In this document: piece by piece, positions 17,854-26,662 of the stretch
Numbering within the stretch: position 1 is the stretch's first letter
Layout: each line of letters begins with the position of its first letter
NCBI RefSeq assembly: GCF_900176515.1
Contig: NZ_FWXV01000005.1
Location: 1 to 64,000 of the forward strand
DNA: 64,000 bases
Reading direction: 5' to 3'
Source of the DNA: Kibdelosporangium aridum
GTDB taxonomy: Bacteria > Actinomycetota > Actinomycetes > Mycobacteriales > Pseudonocardiaceae
Notes under the pieces: model-generated
What the model was told of the DNA's origin: nothing
The model's database searches: none
The model's input: the letters and a program-made list of their open reading frames with translations, nothing else
Program-made: the position numbers and the translations under genes

Positions 17854-18407
17854 CCGATCCATCTCACGCGGTTGTCCTTGCGTGCCGTGGGTCTCGCCTC
17901 TTCGTCGGGAAATCCGACGGGCACGATGCCGACCAGGGTCTTGCCGTTGTCGGCCAGCCCGGCCGCGCGTTCGACCGAGTGGGCGCACGGCAGACCAGCC
18001 CACGCTGTGCCCAAGCCTGCCGCGTGCGCGCCGAGCATCATGTTGTGCACCGCGACCGAGATACCGAAGGTGTCGTCGCGGCCGTCCGGCAACGTACCCG
18101 CGTAGGCGAAGACGAGCACGGGTGCACCGCCGAAGTCACGGTAGAAGGCGGTGACTTCCTCAGCGATCTTGTGTCCGTGATCGCGTTCGCAGTCCGCTCG
18201 GATGCTCTCCAGTTGTTCGACGACCGCTTCCTGGATGCGGGCCCGCAACGCGCCTCGGGTCACCACGAGCTCGTACTCGTGTTCGCCGCCGGAAGACGGT
18301 GCCCACAGTGCGAGGTCCATGACTTCGGCCAGCAGGTCACGGGGGACGGGTGTCGGTTTGAACTTGCGGATGGGGCGCCTGCCGCGGATCGCTTCGTGCA
18401 GGTCCAT
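17847..18407 (-). CDS. Nitroreductase-family flavoprotein
   Basis: The 186-aa protein has the family N-terminus LHEAIRGRRPIRKFKPTPV with the FMN-binding RRPIR, WAPSSGGEHEYELVV, and a C-terminal VGIVPVGFPDEEARPT. Members use FMN and NAD(P)H to reduce nitro groups, quinones or enoates in the cytosol. It lies 4 nt downstream of the UbiX-like gene, so the two flavin enzymes form a small operon. Confidence 0.88.
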   Translation of the reverse strand: MDLHEAIRGRRPIRKFKPTPVPRDLLAEVMDLALWAPSSGGEHEYELVVTRGALRARIQEAVVEQLESIRADCERDHGHKIAEEVTAFYRDFGGAPVLVFAYAGTLPDGRDDTFGISVAVHNMMLGAHAAGLGTAWAGLPCAHSVERAAGLADNGKTLVGIVPVGFPDEEARPTARKDNRVRWIGY

Positions 18408-18411
18408 CGCG

Positions 18412-18927
18412 TCACGACCGCGCAGGAAGGCCGGTGGCCAGGGAGAACTGTTCCAATGCGCGTTGGACGGTGCCCTCGACGTCCTGTGGCGGGATGACGA
18501 TCGCGCCCGATGACGTGGCGTCCCGCATCAGGCGGACGTGCGTCAGGCTTTGCGAGGCTTCGCGTAACACGAGGACGAGCTTCCTGCCTTCGTTGAGATG
18601 CATGGTGCCAGCGCGGCTGAGCAGGTTGTCGTTGCGTGCGTTGGTGATGGCCGAGAGACTCTTGCCCGAGCAGGGGGCCACGATCATGCCGTCGGTACGG
18701 AACGATCTTCTTGAGATCGCCGCGTCCAGGTCGCCGACGTCGTACACCTTGGTCGCCAACCGGTAGACGTCATCCAGAGTGTGCTGCGTCTCGTACTCGA
18801 GAGCGGCACGAGCCCATTTGCTGACCACGAGGTGAGTCTCGATGGTCCCGGCCTGCTTGAGGACCTCGAGCAGCCTGACGCCGAAGATCGAACCCGAACT
18901 GCCGGACATGCCGACGACTAATCGCAT
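18412..18927 (-). CDS. UbiX-like flavin prenyltransferase
   Basis: The 171-aa flavoprotein shows GMSGSSGSIFGVRLLEVL (FMN binding) and the conserved MIVAPCSGKSLSAI segment and LVLREASQSLTHVR. UbiX enzymes prenylate FMN to the cofactor used by UbiD decarboxylases; no UbiD is present in the window. ATG 18927 gives the usual N-terminus; a GTG at 18942 would add five residues. It is in an operon with the nitroreductase. Confidence 0.85.
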   Translation of the reverse strand: MRLVVGMSGSSGSIFGVRLLEVLKQAGTIETHLVVSKWARAALEYETQHTLDDVYRLATKVYDVGDLDAAISRRSFRTDGMIVAPCSGKSLSAITNARNDNLLSRAGTMHLNEGRKLVLVLREASQSLTHVRLMRDATSSGAIVIPPQDVEGTVQRALEQFSLATGLPARS

Positions 18928-19016
18928 TGCGGAATCTTGCACCGCGACCGCACGACCAGACCGCCGAGTGACTACTTCTTGCCTGGTCCGGTCAAAACGG
19001 GCGTGTCGAACACGGG

Positions 19017-19208
19017 CTAGCTGTCCCGGTGCTGATGCGCGTCGATGCGCTCGTCGAGCTCGGCCAGGTCGTTGTGCAGGGCGGTCAGCTCGCGAGCGTG
19101 TCTGTTGAGTTGCTGTGATTGCTGGTCGATGCGGGTGCGCAGGTTGTGCAACTCCTTGCCGGTCTGCGAATCAGGGACGGCGGCGGTGTCGCCAGTATCT
19201 TCGGTCAT
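19017..19208 (-). CDS. Small coiled-coil protein, unknown function
   Basis: The 63-aa hydrophilic protein has one long amphipathic helix (about residues 17-60) with hydrophobic residues at heptad positions in LHNLRTRIDQQ and LAELDERID, which predicts a coiled coil. A GGGAGA ribosome site precedes the ATG. No family was recognised; it resembles short accessory coiled-coil proteins common in actinobacteria. Confidence 0.55.
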   Translation of the reverse strand: MTEDTGDTAAVPDSQTGKELHNLRTRIDQQSQQLNRHARELTALHNDLAELDERIDAHQHRDS

Positions 19209-19376
19209 ACAAATCTCCCAGCGGACTGATCGCGTCCCCCCACCAGGGCGTGGAGACCCAGCACGGATTCCCCACGTGATCGAGGACTAAACGCATGGAC
19301 TTCACGATCCTTGACCGATACCTTGGTCATACGACTTGGACGATCGCCCAAGACGAATGACCAGGAGCGTGGCACG

Positions 19377-19922
19377 ATGTCGGTGATGGCTGAGCGTGGC
19401 CGGGACGTGCGGCTGCGCCTGATGGCCGCAGCGGTCCAGCTGATCGCGCAAAAGGGCTGGTCAGCGGTGAGTACGCGGATGCTCGCCGAGCGGGCTGGAG
19501 TCGCCCCGGGAGTCGTGCACTACCACTTCTCGTCACTGCGCGCATTGCTCACCGAAGCGGCCATCGGGGCGATGCGCGAGGCCGTGGCCGGTCTCGAACC
19601 GGCCGACGACGTGGTCGCCGGACTCATCGACCCGCTGGAGAAGTTCACCGGGGACGACCCGGTGTCGCTGGTGTTCATCGAGACCTACTTGGCCGCCACC
19701 CGGGACGCGGAGCTGCGCGCGGCGATCAGCGCACTGGTCGCCGAGTTCCAGCAGAAGCTCGCCGGGTGGCTGGCCGACCGCGCGGTTGTTGCGCCACAAG
19801 AAACAGCGGCCGTGCTCGTGGCCGCCATCGACGGCCTGATGTTGCACCGCGCGTTGAACCCGTCGGCGAAGACAGACCTCCGGCCGGTGCTGCGCCGGTT
19901 GGTCGGAGGGACAGACGTATGA
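19377..19922 (+). CDS. TetR-family transcriptional regulator
   Basis: The 181-aa protein has a TetR helix-turn-helix near residues 20-58 (GWSAVSTRMLAERAGVAPGVVHYHF) and a C-terminal ligand and dimer domain. ATG 19377 follows an AGGAG site at 19363. An inverted repeat TGACC-N8-GGTCA at about 19312-19329 upstream is a possible autoregulatory site. It overlaps the flavin monooxygenase gene by ATGA, so the oxygenase is probably repressed until its substrate is present. Confidence 0.88.
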   Translation: MSVMAERGRDVRLRLMAAAVQLIAQKGWSAVSTRMLAERAGVAPGVVHYHFSSLRALLTEAAIGAMREAVAGLEPADDVVAGLIDPLEKFTGDDPVSLVFIETYLAATRDAELRAAISALVAEFQQKLAGWLADRAVVAPQETAAVLVAAIDGLMLHRALNPSAKTDLRPVLRRLVGGTDV

Positions 19923-21082
19923 AGATCCTGATCTGCGGGGCGGGGATAGCGGGCTTGACCCTGGCGAACCAATTGGCCCCGAACCATGACCTGACCGTCG
20001 TGGAGAAGGCGCCGGGGCCGCGGCCGCAGGGCTACATGATCGACTTCTTCGGCCCCGGCTACGACGTGGCCGAGAAGATGGACCTGTTACCCAGCTTGAC
20101 AAAGGCGGGCTACCAGGTCAGCGAGGCCGCGTACCTCGACGAGACCGGCCGTCGCCGGGCCGGTCTGCCGTTCGGCACTTTCGCGAAGGCGGTGGACGCC
20201 AAGCTGGTCAGCATTATGCGGCCGGATTTGGAGGCGGTCCTGCGTTCGCGTCTCCCCGCCTCGGTCGACCTGCGTTTCGGCACGTCCGTGCGTGACATTG
20301 ACACTTCGCCGGACAACGTGGCAGTCACGTTGTCGGACGGAAGCACAGTTGTCGCGGACCTGCTCGTCGGAGCGGACGGCATCCATTCCGTAGTGCGGTC
20401 GTTGACCTTCAACAGCTCGGACTGCCTGCGTTATCTGGGTTTCCACACAGCTGCGTACGTTTTCGACGATCCATCAGTGCACGCACAAGTGGGCGACAGG
20501 TTCTGCCTGACGGACACCGTCGGCAAGCAGTTCGGGTTCTACGCCCTGCGCGACGGCCGTGTCGCCGCGTTCACCGTGCACCGGACGCCCGATCCGACGT
20601 TGCCCGTCGATCCGCAGGCCGCGATTCGCAGCGTGTACGCGGACCTGGGATGGGTTGTCCCGCAAGCGCTTGAGGCCTGCCCCGGTCCTGCGGACGTGTA
20701 CTACGACCAGGTCGCGCAGACGGTGCTGCCGGAATGGAGCCGGGGCCCTGTCGTCCTGATCGGTGACGCGTGCCATGCCGTGTCGCTACTTGCTGGTCAA
20801 GGCGCATCCCTGGGCATGGCAGGCGCCTTCGTGCTGGCAGCTCAACTCGACAGGACCCATTCCGTGCGCGAGGCGCTGACCAGCTACGAGAAGCTCTGGC
20901 GCCCGGTCGTGGAGGAGAAACAACAGGTTGCCCGCAACGGCGCCCGCTGGTTTCTGCCCGCGTCCGAGAGCCACCTGCGAATCCGCCGCGCCGCCATGCG
21001 GTTGGCCCGTGTCCCGGGCTTCAGCCGCTACCTCGCGAGCACGATCGCGGGCAAGACCACCGCGGTGATCAAGCAACTCTAG
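19919..21082 (+). CDS. FAD-dependent class A monooxygenase
   Basis: The 387-aa protein has an FAD-binding Rossmann motif ICGAGIAGLTLANQLA, the middle LVGADGIHSVVRS motif (DG box) and the GDACHAVSLLAGQGASLGMAGA box of the PHBH superfamily. The C-terminal region is like that of TetX-type and small aromatic hydroxylases. It would hydroxylate an aromatic or polyketide compound with NAD(P)H and O2, possibly in detoxification given the coupled TetR gene. It converges on the NarL-type regulator with a 4-nt overlap. Confidence 0.88.
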   Translation: MKILICGAGIAGLTLANQLAPNHDLTVVEKAPGPRPQGYMIDFFGPGYDVAEKMDLLPSLTKAGYQVSEAAYLDETGRRRAGLPFGTFAKAVDAKLVSIMRPDLEAVLRSRLPASVDLRFGTSVRDIDTSPDNVAVTLSDGSTVVADLLVGADGIHSVVRSLTFNSSDCLRYLGFHTAAYVFDDPSVHAQVGDRFCLTDTVGKQFGFYALRDGRVAAFTVHRTPDPTLPVDPQAAIRSVYADLGWVVPQALEACPGPADVYYDQVAQTVLPEWSRGPVVLIGDACHAVSLLAGQGASLGMAGAFVLAAQLDRTHSVREALTSYEKLWRPVVEEKQQVARNGARWFLPASESHLRIRRAAMRLARVPGFSRYLASTIAGKTTAVIKQL

Positions 21083-21723
21083 GGCCGGGAACACAGACCG
21101 GCGTCGTAGGCCAGCAGTCCGGCCTGAGTACGGTTGGCGCACCGCAACTTGACCAGGATCTGGGAGATGTAGTTCTTCACGGTGCCCTCGCTCAAGTGCA
21201 CGCGAGCCGCGATCTGGGCGTTGGACAGGCCGTCACCAAGGCAGGCCAGAATCTCGGTCTCCCGTTCGGTCAACTCGGCGAGCAGGGCCGATTGGGCCGG
21301 ACGCCGCTCGACCGTGTTGGCGATCAGCCTGTGGGACACGGCAGGCGACATCACAGTGTGCCCGTTGGCCGCGACACGAACCAAGCCGATGAGATCCTTG
21401 GGCGGCGTGGACTTCAGCAGATATCCGGCGGCCCCGCTGCGCAGCGCCCGGAGGATGTAGTGATCACCGTCGAACGTCGTCAACGCCACGACCGCGGGTG
21501 GTTGCTTGAGTTCGCTGATCTTCTGGATCGCGGTCAGCCCGTCCACACCGGGCATGTGCAAGTCCATCAAGACGACGTCGGGACGATGCCGCAACACCGC
21601 CTCGACGGCCTCGGCGCCGTCGTACGCCTCCGCGACGACACCGAGATCCTCTGCGGTACCAAGGATTGTGCGCACGTGGGCACACACCATCGGGTCGTCG
21701 TCCACGACGAGAACTCGGATCAT
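21079..21723 (-). CDS. NarL/LuxR-family response regulator
   Basis: The 214-aa protein has a receiver domain (VDDDPMV, phospho-acceptor Asp in VLMDLHMPG, Lys in YLLKST) and a LuxR helix-turn-helix (LTERETEILACLGDGLSNAQI). It is the partner of the histidine kinase immediately upstream, with a 4-nt overlap. No clear target gene is adjacent except the pair itself. Confidence 0.93.
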   Translation of the reverse strand: MIRVLVVDDDPMVCAHVRTILGTAEDLGVVAEAYDGAEAVEAVLRHRPDVVLMDLHMPGVDGLTAIQKISELKQPPAVVALTTFDGDHYILRALRSGAAGYLLKSTPPKDLIGLVRVAANGHTVMSPAVSHRLIANTVERRPAQSALLAELTERETEILACLGDGLSNAQIAARVHLSEGTVKNYISQILVKLRCANRTQAGLLAYDAGLCSRP

Positions 21724-22841
21724 GAGACTGGCTCCGTCAGGGTCGCCGAAACGTGGAAACCGCCTTCCGAGGACGGGCCCGCGTCCAGTGTCCCGCCGAT
21801 CATGCTGACGCGCTCGCGCAGGTTGTCCAGCCCCGAGCCGGAGCCGGCCAGGCTGAGGCCCGGCCCGATCGGCGGGGAGTTGCGCACCGAAACCCTGGTA
21901 TCGGACGGGCCGTAGGTCACGTGCACGCGAACTTTGGCTCCGGGCGCGTGCTTGCGGACGTTGGTCAACGCCTCCTGCACGATCCGGTGTGCGGTCCGGC
22001 GGACCACAGCGGATGCCTGCCCGGCAGCGCCCTCCTCGACCAGTTCCACAGGCACGCCAACAGACGTGGACTCGGAGACCAAAGTGGATAGTTCGGGTAC
22101 CGGCGCCTGCGCCGTCTTGCCGGTGCTTTCCCCGCCCTGCTCCCGCAGGATCGCCACGACCTCACGCAGCTCTTCCAATGCCTGGCAGCCGTTCGCGCGC
22201 AGTTCCTCGGCCGCGCGGCGGGTTTCCTCGTCCCGTGCGGTCATTTCCAGCCCGCCGGCCTGCAGGACCATCAGGCTGACGCGGTGCGTGACGACGTCGT
22301 GCATCTCGGCGGCCAGTTTGGCCCGCTCGTCGGCTCTGGCCGACTCCATCAGCACCTTGTACGTGCGGTCTCGGGCCGCGATGGACATGCCGATCACCGC
22401 GGGCACGATGACCAGGATCAGCGACTGGGCGATGCGGGCTCCGGTGAGCTCCCACGGCCGCAATCCCAGGATGAACAGCACCCCGGTCGGTATCCACACG
22501 GCCGTCTGATTGCGGTAGTGCGACATGGCCCCGCATACCGCGAACGGGGTGACGGCCTGCGGAATCCACAGAGTGCCATGGTCATGGGCCAGATCGATGA
22601 TGGTGCCCGGTGCGACGAGCTCGGTGATCGACATACCGATCGCGGTCGCCGCGGTGAACCAGATGACCGCCAGCGGCGCCAGCCTGCGGAACACCAACGG
22701 CCCGACGGCCATCACCTGGACGGCGATCCCGACGCCGGTGTACGCGAGGTTCTCCGGCGGGCCGACGACCGACACGATCAGCAAGGCGATCGCGCCGGTC
22801 AGGCTCAAGGCGTCGAACACCCGGTCACGCGTGATGGTCAC
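21720..22841 (-). CDS. NarL-type sensor histidine kinase
   Basis: The protein has about 373 residues with five to six N-terminal membrane helices, a HisKA_3 dimerisation domain (phospho-acceptor His in AEMHDVVTHRVSLM) and a short HATPase domain (QEALTNVRKHAPGA, GSGLDNLRERV). This is the membrane-embedded sensor layout common in actinobacteria. GTG 22841 (MTITRDRVF) is taken as the start because the upstream extension to 22889 has no membrane or family character; the choice is uncertain. Confidence 0.88.
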   Translation of the reverse strand: MTITRDRVFDALSLTGAIALLIVSVVGPPENLAYTGVGIAVQVMAVGPLVFRRLAPLAVIWFTAATAIGMSITELVAPGTIIDLAHDHGTLWIPQAVTPFAVCGAMSHYRNQTAVWIPTGVLFILGLRPWELTGARIAQSLILVIVPAVIGMSIAARDRTYKVLMESARADERAKLAAEMHDVVTHRVSLMVLQAGGLEMTARDEETRRAAEELRANGCQALEELREVVAILREQGGESTGKTAQAPVPELSTLVSESTSVGVPVELVEEGAAGQASAVVRRTAHRIVQEALTNVRKHAPGAKVRVHVTYGPSDTRVSVRNSPPIGPGLSLAGSGSGLDNLRERVSMIGGTLDAGPSSEGGFHVSATLTEPVS

Positions 22842-23028
22842 GTGCCCAACGGTATTCGGCGTCACCGCGCAGTCCACACCAATCGGCACAAGACCTGACG
22901 AAAGTCACCCGGTTCATGACCTTCGTCAGCGCCGTTGGTGAGGTTGCGGACTGCCGATGTGACCCGGTGACTCGCTGTGCTTGTGCCTTGATGCACATGT
23001 TCGGCCGAGCCAACTGGTGGATGCCCCG

Positions 23029-23592
23029 ATGGCGCAGCATTTCAAAGATCTGACCGGCGTGACGATCGAGGACATCGTCATCGACACCGCAGGCGACGGT
23101 CTCGTGCTTGAGAACTGCCGTGACGTGACCATCGCCCGCGTCACGATCAACGCATGCGACGGCGACGGGATCCGGCTGATCGGCTGCACAGGCATGGCCA
23201 TTGTGGACTGCGCGGTCTACGGCTACGACACAGGCTCAGTCGCCGACGGCACGTTCCACTACCGGACTCCGTGGCCGCAAGGGGGAATCAAGGTGCTCGC
23301 ATCGAGCCGTATCACGGTATCCGCCGTGGTCCTCGAACACTGCCAAGGCCTAGTTCTGGACACAGTGGACGATGTCCGCGTGCACGGGCTCAGCATGACC
23401 GACATCTGTGGCATCCCGCTGACCTTGCGTGGCAGGGGCCGCCGGGTCGATCTCGGCGACATCGACGTGTGCAACGTGATGTCAGGCCCGCGAGCGGTAC
23501 AGCCAGATCGTGTCCCGGCCGAACGACCAGGCCAATGTGGCCAGTGCGGCAATGATGATCATGAGGGAGACCGTGTGGGGCAGCGCGCCTGA
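23029..23592 (+). CDS. Beta-helix repeat protein, probably a C-terminally damaged fragment
   Basis: The 187-aa protein shows repeated beta-helix coils (VTIEDIVIDTAGDGLVLENC, VTIARVTINACDGDGIRLI, ITVSAVVLEHCQGLVLDTV) typical of NosD-like or carbohydrate-active proteins. It has no signal peptide. The last 35 or so residues are not beta-helix-like and are antisense to the CDP-alcohol phosphotransferase gene, which it overlaps by 111 nt. The original reading frame has therefore probably lost its true end. A GGTGGA site precedes ATG 23029. Confidence 0.45.
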   Translation: MAQHFKDLTGVTIEDIVIDTAGDGLVLENCRDVTIARVTINACDGDGIRLIGCTGMAIVDCAVYGYDTGSVADGTFHYRTPWPQGGIKVLASSRITVSAVVLEHCQGLVLDTVDDVRVHGLSMTDICGIPLTLRGRGRRVDLGDIDVCNVMSGPRAVQPDRVPAERPGQCGQCGNDDHEGDRVGQRA

Positions 23593-24162
23593 AGCCGCCG
23601 CCACCAAAGCGATTCCCTGGGCGGCAGCCACGGTTTTACGCGCCATGCTGTGCGGGAGCGGAGCGTTGAGCCACGGGAACACCCAACTCGCGGCGACGAA
23701 CACATATCGCATGGCGCCGAGCAGCACCACCCACGGCCCTAGGAACTGTGCCACGAGCACGCTCAGAACAAGGATCAGGAACGCGTCCACTTCCATGTCG
23801 AAACGCGCGCCCAACGGTGTCGCGCAGCCCATGCGCCGGGCAAGCTGGCCGTCGATCGCATCGCCGATCAACGCGACCGCCGCGATAACGGTCAACAGCA
23901 CCAACGGAGCAGGCCGCCAGAACGAGTCGACCACAAAGGCCGTCACGCTTCCCACAAGCGCGGCTCTGGCGAGCGTGACGCGGTTCGCGGCACCGACGGT
24001 CTTCGCACCTGTGCGGAACAGAGCTGTCATCAACATGCCGCCCATCACAACGGCGTAAGCAGCCCCTGCCACCCACCCTTCGACGCCGAGCGGTGTGACC
24101 ATCGCGAGGGCAGTGAGCAGCAGCAACTGTCCGACCACGGCCACAAGGGGCTCGACGGCCAA
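23482..24162 (-). CDS. CDP-alcohol phosphotransferase
   Basis: The 226-aa membrane protein carries the full family motif D-x2-DG-x2-AR-x8-G-x3-D-x3-D in GDAIDGQLARRMG...GARFDMEVD and about six helices. Members transfer a phospho-alcohol from CDP-linked donors to an alcohol, making phospholipid-type head groups. TTG 24162 is chosen because GGGAGG lies 6 nt upstream and no ATG or GTG is suitably placed. It is divergent from the pterin-like operon and shares a 54-bp promoter region with it. Confidence 0.85.
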   Translation of the reverse strand: MAVEPLVAVVGQLLLLTALAMVTPLGVEGWVAGAAYAVVMGGMLMTALFRTGAKTVGAANRVTLARAALVGSVTAFVVDSFWRPAPLVLLTVIAAVALIGDAIDGQLARRMGCATPLGARFDMEVDAFLILVLSVLVAQFLGPWVVLLGAMRYVFVAASWVFPWLNAPLPHSMARKTVAAAQGIALVAAASGALPHTVSLMIIIAALATLAWSFGRDTIWLYRSRA

Positions 24163-24177
24163 CGCAGTCCTCCCACT

Positions 24178-24202
24178 ACTTAAGGTGATCGAGACCTTGA
24201 GT
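24178..24202 (+). promoter_or_regulatory. Inverted repeat in the divergent promoter of the pterin-like cluster
   Basis: ACTTAAGGT (24178-24186) and ACCTTGAGT (24194-24202) form a 9-bp inverted repeat with one G-T pair and a 7-nt spacer. It lies centrally between the starts of the CDP-alcohol phosphotransferase (24162) and the dehydrogenase (24217). It is suited to an operator that controls both directions; the binding protein is unknown. Confidence 0.45.
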
Positions 24203-24216
24203 GGAGGGTAGAACGA

Positions 24217-25185
24217 ATGGAACGGGCGTTCTGGGTGCGTTCGGCTGGTCGTGGCGACATTGGGCCTGCTCATGTGCAACAACACGCGCCGGACGATGTG
24301 TTGGTTCGAACTATTTTCACCGGAGTCAGCCGGGGCACCGAAACGCTTGTCTTCCGGGGTGAAGTCCCGCCAAGCCAGTACGAGGCGATGCGGGCTCCGT
24401 TCCAGGAGGGTGACTTTCCTGCACCGGTCAAGTACGGCTACCTCAACGTGGGTGTGGTCGAGGAGGGGCCTGGCCACCTCGTCGGCAAGACAGTGTTCTG
24501 CCTCTATCCACATCAGACTCGATACGTCGTTCCGGCGGCCGCCGTGTCGGTCGTTCCGGACAATGTGCCGCCCGAACGGGCGATTTTGACCGGAACGGTC
24601 GAAACAGCCGTCAACGCCGTATGGGACGCGGCACCCATGATCGGTGACCGGATCGCCGTGATCGGGGCGGGCATGGTGGGCGCGTCCGTGGCCAAGGTGC
24701 TGTCCGGTTTTCCCGCCACCCGGGTCCAGTTGGTCGACGCCGACCCGGCGAAGGCCGAGGTGGCGGCGGCACTGGGGGTCGATTTCGCGCTGCCGGGGGA
24801 TGCCAAGGACGGCTGTGACCTTGTCGTGCACGCGACGGCGACCGAGGCAGGCCTGGTCAGGGCGCTTGAGCTGCTCGCCGAGGACGGCGAGGTCATCGAG
24901 ATGAGTTGGTACGGCGACCGCCGGGTAAACCTCCCGCTGGGGGAGTGGTTCCACTCGCGCAGGTTGACGATTCGAGCAAGCCAGGTAGGGAAGGTGGCCA
25001 AGGCCCGCCGCGACAGCCGCGGCTATGCCGACCGGCTGGCCGTGGCCCTCGACCTGCTGGCTGACCCGGGGTTTGACGCCCTCATCAGCGGGGAGTTCCC
25101 GTTCGATGAGCTGCCCCGGGTGATGAGTTCTCTGGCCAGCGGTGAACTACCTGGCCTTTGTCACCGTATTAGGTACGACGGTTGA
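24217..25185 (+). CDS. MDR-superfamily dehydrogenase, first gene of pterin-like operon
   Basis: The 322-aa protein is a medium-chain dehydrogenase. It has an N-terminal GroES-like domain with the GVSRGTETLVFRGEVP segment, then a nucleotide-binding domain with AVIGAGMVGASVAKVL and an acidic residue at the end of the second strand (LVDADPAK). The usual catalytic zinc Cys after the first strand is replaced by Ser in GVSRGTE, as in one MDR subgroup. It would oxidise an alcohol or reduce a carbonyl with NAD(P). A GGAGGG site precedes ATG 24217. Confidence 0.82.
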   Translation: MERAFWVRSAGRGDIGPAHVQQHAPDDVLVRTIFTGVSRGTETLVFRGEVPPSQYEAMRAPFQEGDFPAPVKYGYLNVGVVEEGPGHLVGKTVFCLYPHQTRYVVPAAAVSVVPDNVPPERAILTGTVETAVNAVWDAAPMIGDRIAVIGAGMVGASVAKVLSGFPATRVQLVDADPAKAEVAAALGVDFALPGDAKDGCDLVVHATATEAGLVRALELLAEDGEVIEMSWYGDRRVNLPLGEWFHSRRLTIRASQVGKVAKARRDSRGYADRLAVALDLLADPGFDALISGEFPFDELPRVMSSLASGELPGLCHRIRYDG

Positions 25186-25214
25186 CGACACGAACCGATT
25201 GGGAGGGCCCCCGG

Positions 25215-25613
25215 GTGTTCAGCATCACCGTCCGCGATCACGTCATGGTCGCTCACAGCTTCCGTGGCGAGGTTTTCGGACCCGCACAGCGGCTGCACGG
25301 CGCGACGTTCCTCGTGGACGCAACGTTCTCGCGAGCCGAACTCGACGACGACAACATCGTCGTCGACATTGGACTCGCCACCGAGCAGCTCGGGGAGGTG
25401 CTCGCTCCGCTCAACTACCGCAACCTGGACGATGAGCCGGATTTCAAGGGCATCAACACCTCCACCGAGTTCCTCGCCAAGGTGATCGCCGACCGGTTGG
25501 CCGGCCGGATCGGTGAAGGCAAGCTCGGTGACGGCGCGCGTGGACTGTCCGAAATCACCGTCACGCTGCATGAGTCCCATGTGGCGTGGGCAAGTTACCG
25601 GCGTCAGCTGTGA
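25215..25613 (+). CDS. PTPS/QueD-fold protein lacking zinc ligand and catalytic Cys
   Basis: The 132-aa protein has the T-fold layout of 6-pyruvoyl-tetrahydropterin synthase and QueD. His14 (MVAHSF) and His28 (RLHGAT) are kept, but the third zinc ligand of the usual HGH is Ala30. The position of the catalytic Cys before it is Ala/Gln (GPAQRLHG). The pterin-anchoring end is kept in SEITVTLHES. The closest remembered case is S. coelicolor SCO6650, reported to keep the fold but lack the zinc and catalytic triad. GTG 25215 is chosen for its GGGAGG site. It overlaps the glycosyltransferase by GTGA. Confidence 0.85.
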   Translation: MFSITVRDHVMVAHSFRGEVFGPAQRLHGATFLVDATFSRAELDDDNIVVDIGLATEQLGEVLAPLNYRNLDDEPDFKGINTSTEFLAKVIADRLAGRIGEGKLGDGARGLSEITVTLHESHVAWASYRRQL

Positions 25614-26662
25614 TCACCTTCGTTGTCCCTGGCGACATCGACGACCAGGCAGTGCCGAGCGGCGGGAACGTGTACGACCGTCGCATGGTCCGCGCGCTCG
25701 GCGCCACCGAGGTCGCGATCGCCGGGACTTGGCCGACGCCGGACGACAAAGCCCGTCAGGACTTGGCGAGCGCCCTCGCGAAGATGGACGAGGGCGCGAC
25801 CGTCCTGATCGACGGACTCGTCGCCTGCGGTGTCCCGGAGGTCGTGGTGCCGCAGGCCCGCCGGTTACGCCTGGCAGTGCTGGTGCACTTGCCCCTGGCG
25901 GACGAGACGGGCCTGGACCCTGACCTCGCCAAGGACCTCAACACCCGGGAACGGGAGACGCTGCACGCCGCGGGCATGGTCATCGCGACCAGCCCGTGGG
26001 CGGCGCGCCGGATCGTGCAGCACCACTGGCTCGACGGCGACCGTGTGCACGCCGTGCCGCCGGGTACCGATCCCGCGCCGCTCGCACCCGGCACCGACGG
26101 CCGCTCACGGTTGCTGTGTGTGGCCGCGGTGACCCAGCGCAAGGGCCAGGACCGGCTCGTCGAGGCCCTCGAAGACGTCCGTGACCTGCCGTTCAGCTGC
26201 GAGCTCGTCGGCTCGTTGCGGCGGGACACCGACTACGTGCTCCGGCTGCACGAGATGATCAAGGAAAGCGGGCTGGCCGACCGGGTCACGATGACCGGGC
26301 CGAAGACCGGCGCGCAGCTGGAAGCCAGCTACGCGGCGGCGGACCTGTTCGTCCTGCCGTCGCACACCGAGACCTACGGCATGGTCCTGACCGAGGCGTT
26401 GGCCCGGGGAATTCCAGTGCTGGCAACAAAAGTCAGCGCGATGCCGGAGACCGTCGGCAAAGCACCCGACGGGACCGTGCCCGGCATCCTCACCTGGCGG
26501 CTCGCGGACGCGCTGCGCCGGTTCTTCACCGACGCGCCGCTGCGCGACAAGCTGCGGGCCGCCGCGCACGCCCGGCGGGAAACGCTGATCGACTGGGACA
26601 CAGCGGCGCACCAACTGGCCGATGTGCTGGCTGACCTGGAGGAACCGGCATGTCGCAGCTGA
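25610..26662 (+). CDS. Family 4-type (GT-B) glycosyltransferase
   Basis: The 350-aa protein has a short N-terminal acceptor domain with PSGGNVYDRRMVRAL and a C-terminal donor domain. That domain has LCVAAVTQRKGQDRLVEAL, an AADLFVLPSHTETYGMVLTEALARGIPVLAT core (E-x7-E motif) and GIL near the end. It would add a sugar from a nucleotide sugar to the pathway product on the cytosolic side. It overlaps the PTPS-like gene (GTGA) and the next methyltransferase by 13 nt. Confidence 0.9.
   Translation: MITFVVPGDIDDQAVPSGGNVYDRRMVRALGATEVAIAGTWPTPDDKARQDLASALAKMDEGATVLIDGLVACGVPEVVVPQARRLRLAVLVHLPLADETGLDPDLAKDLNTRERETLHAAGMVIATSPWAARRIVQHHWLDGDRVHAVPPGTDPAPLAPGTDGRSRLLCVAAVTQRKGQDRLVEALEDVRDLPFSCELVGSLRRDTDYVLRLHEMIKESGLADRVTMTGPKTGAQLEASYAAADLFVLPSHTETYGMVLTEALARGIPVLATKVSAMPETVGKAPDGTVPGILTWRLADALRRFFTDAPLRDKLRAAAHARRETLIDWDTAAHQLADVLADLEEPACRS

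Noticed and set aside
23482..24954. 490-codon minus-strand frame
   Set aside because: Only the last 226 residues are the CDP-alcohol phosphotransferase; the rest is antisense to the dehydrogenase, and a TTG start with its own ribosome site lies at 24162.
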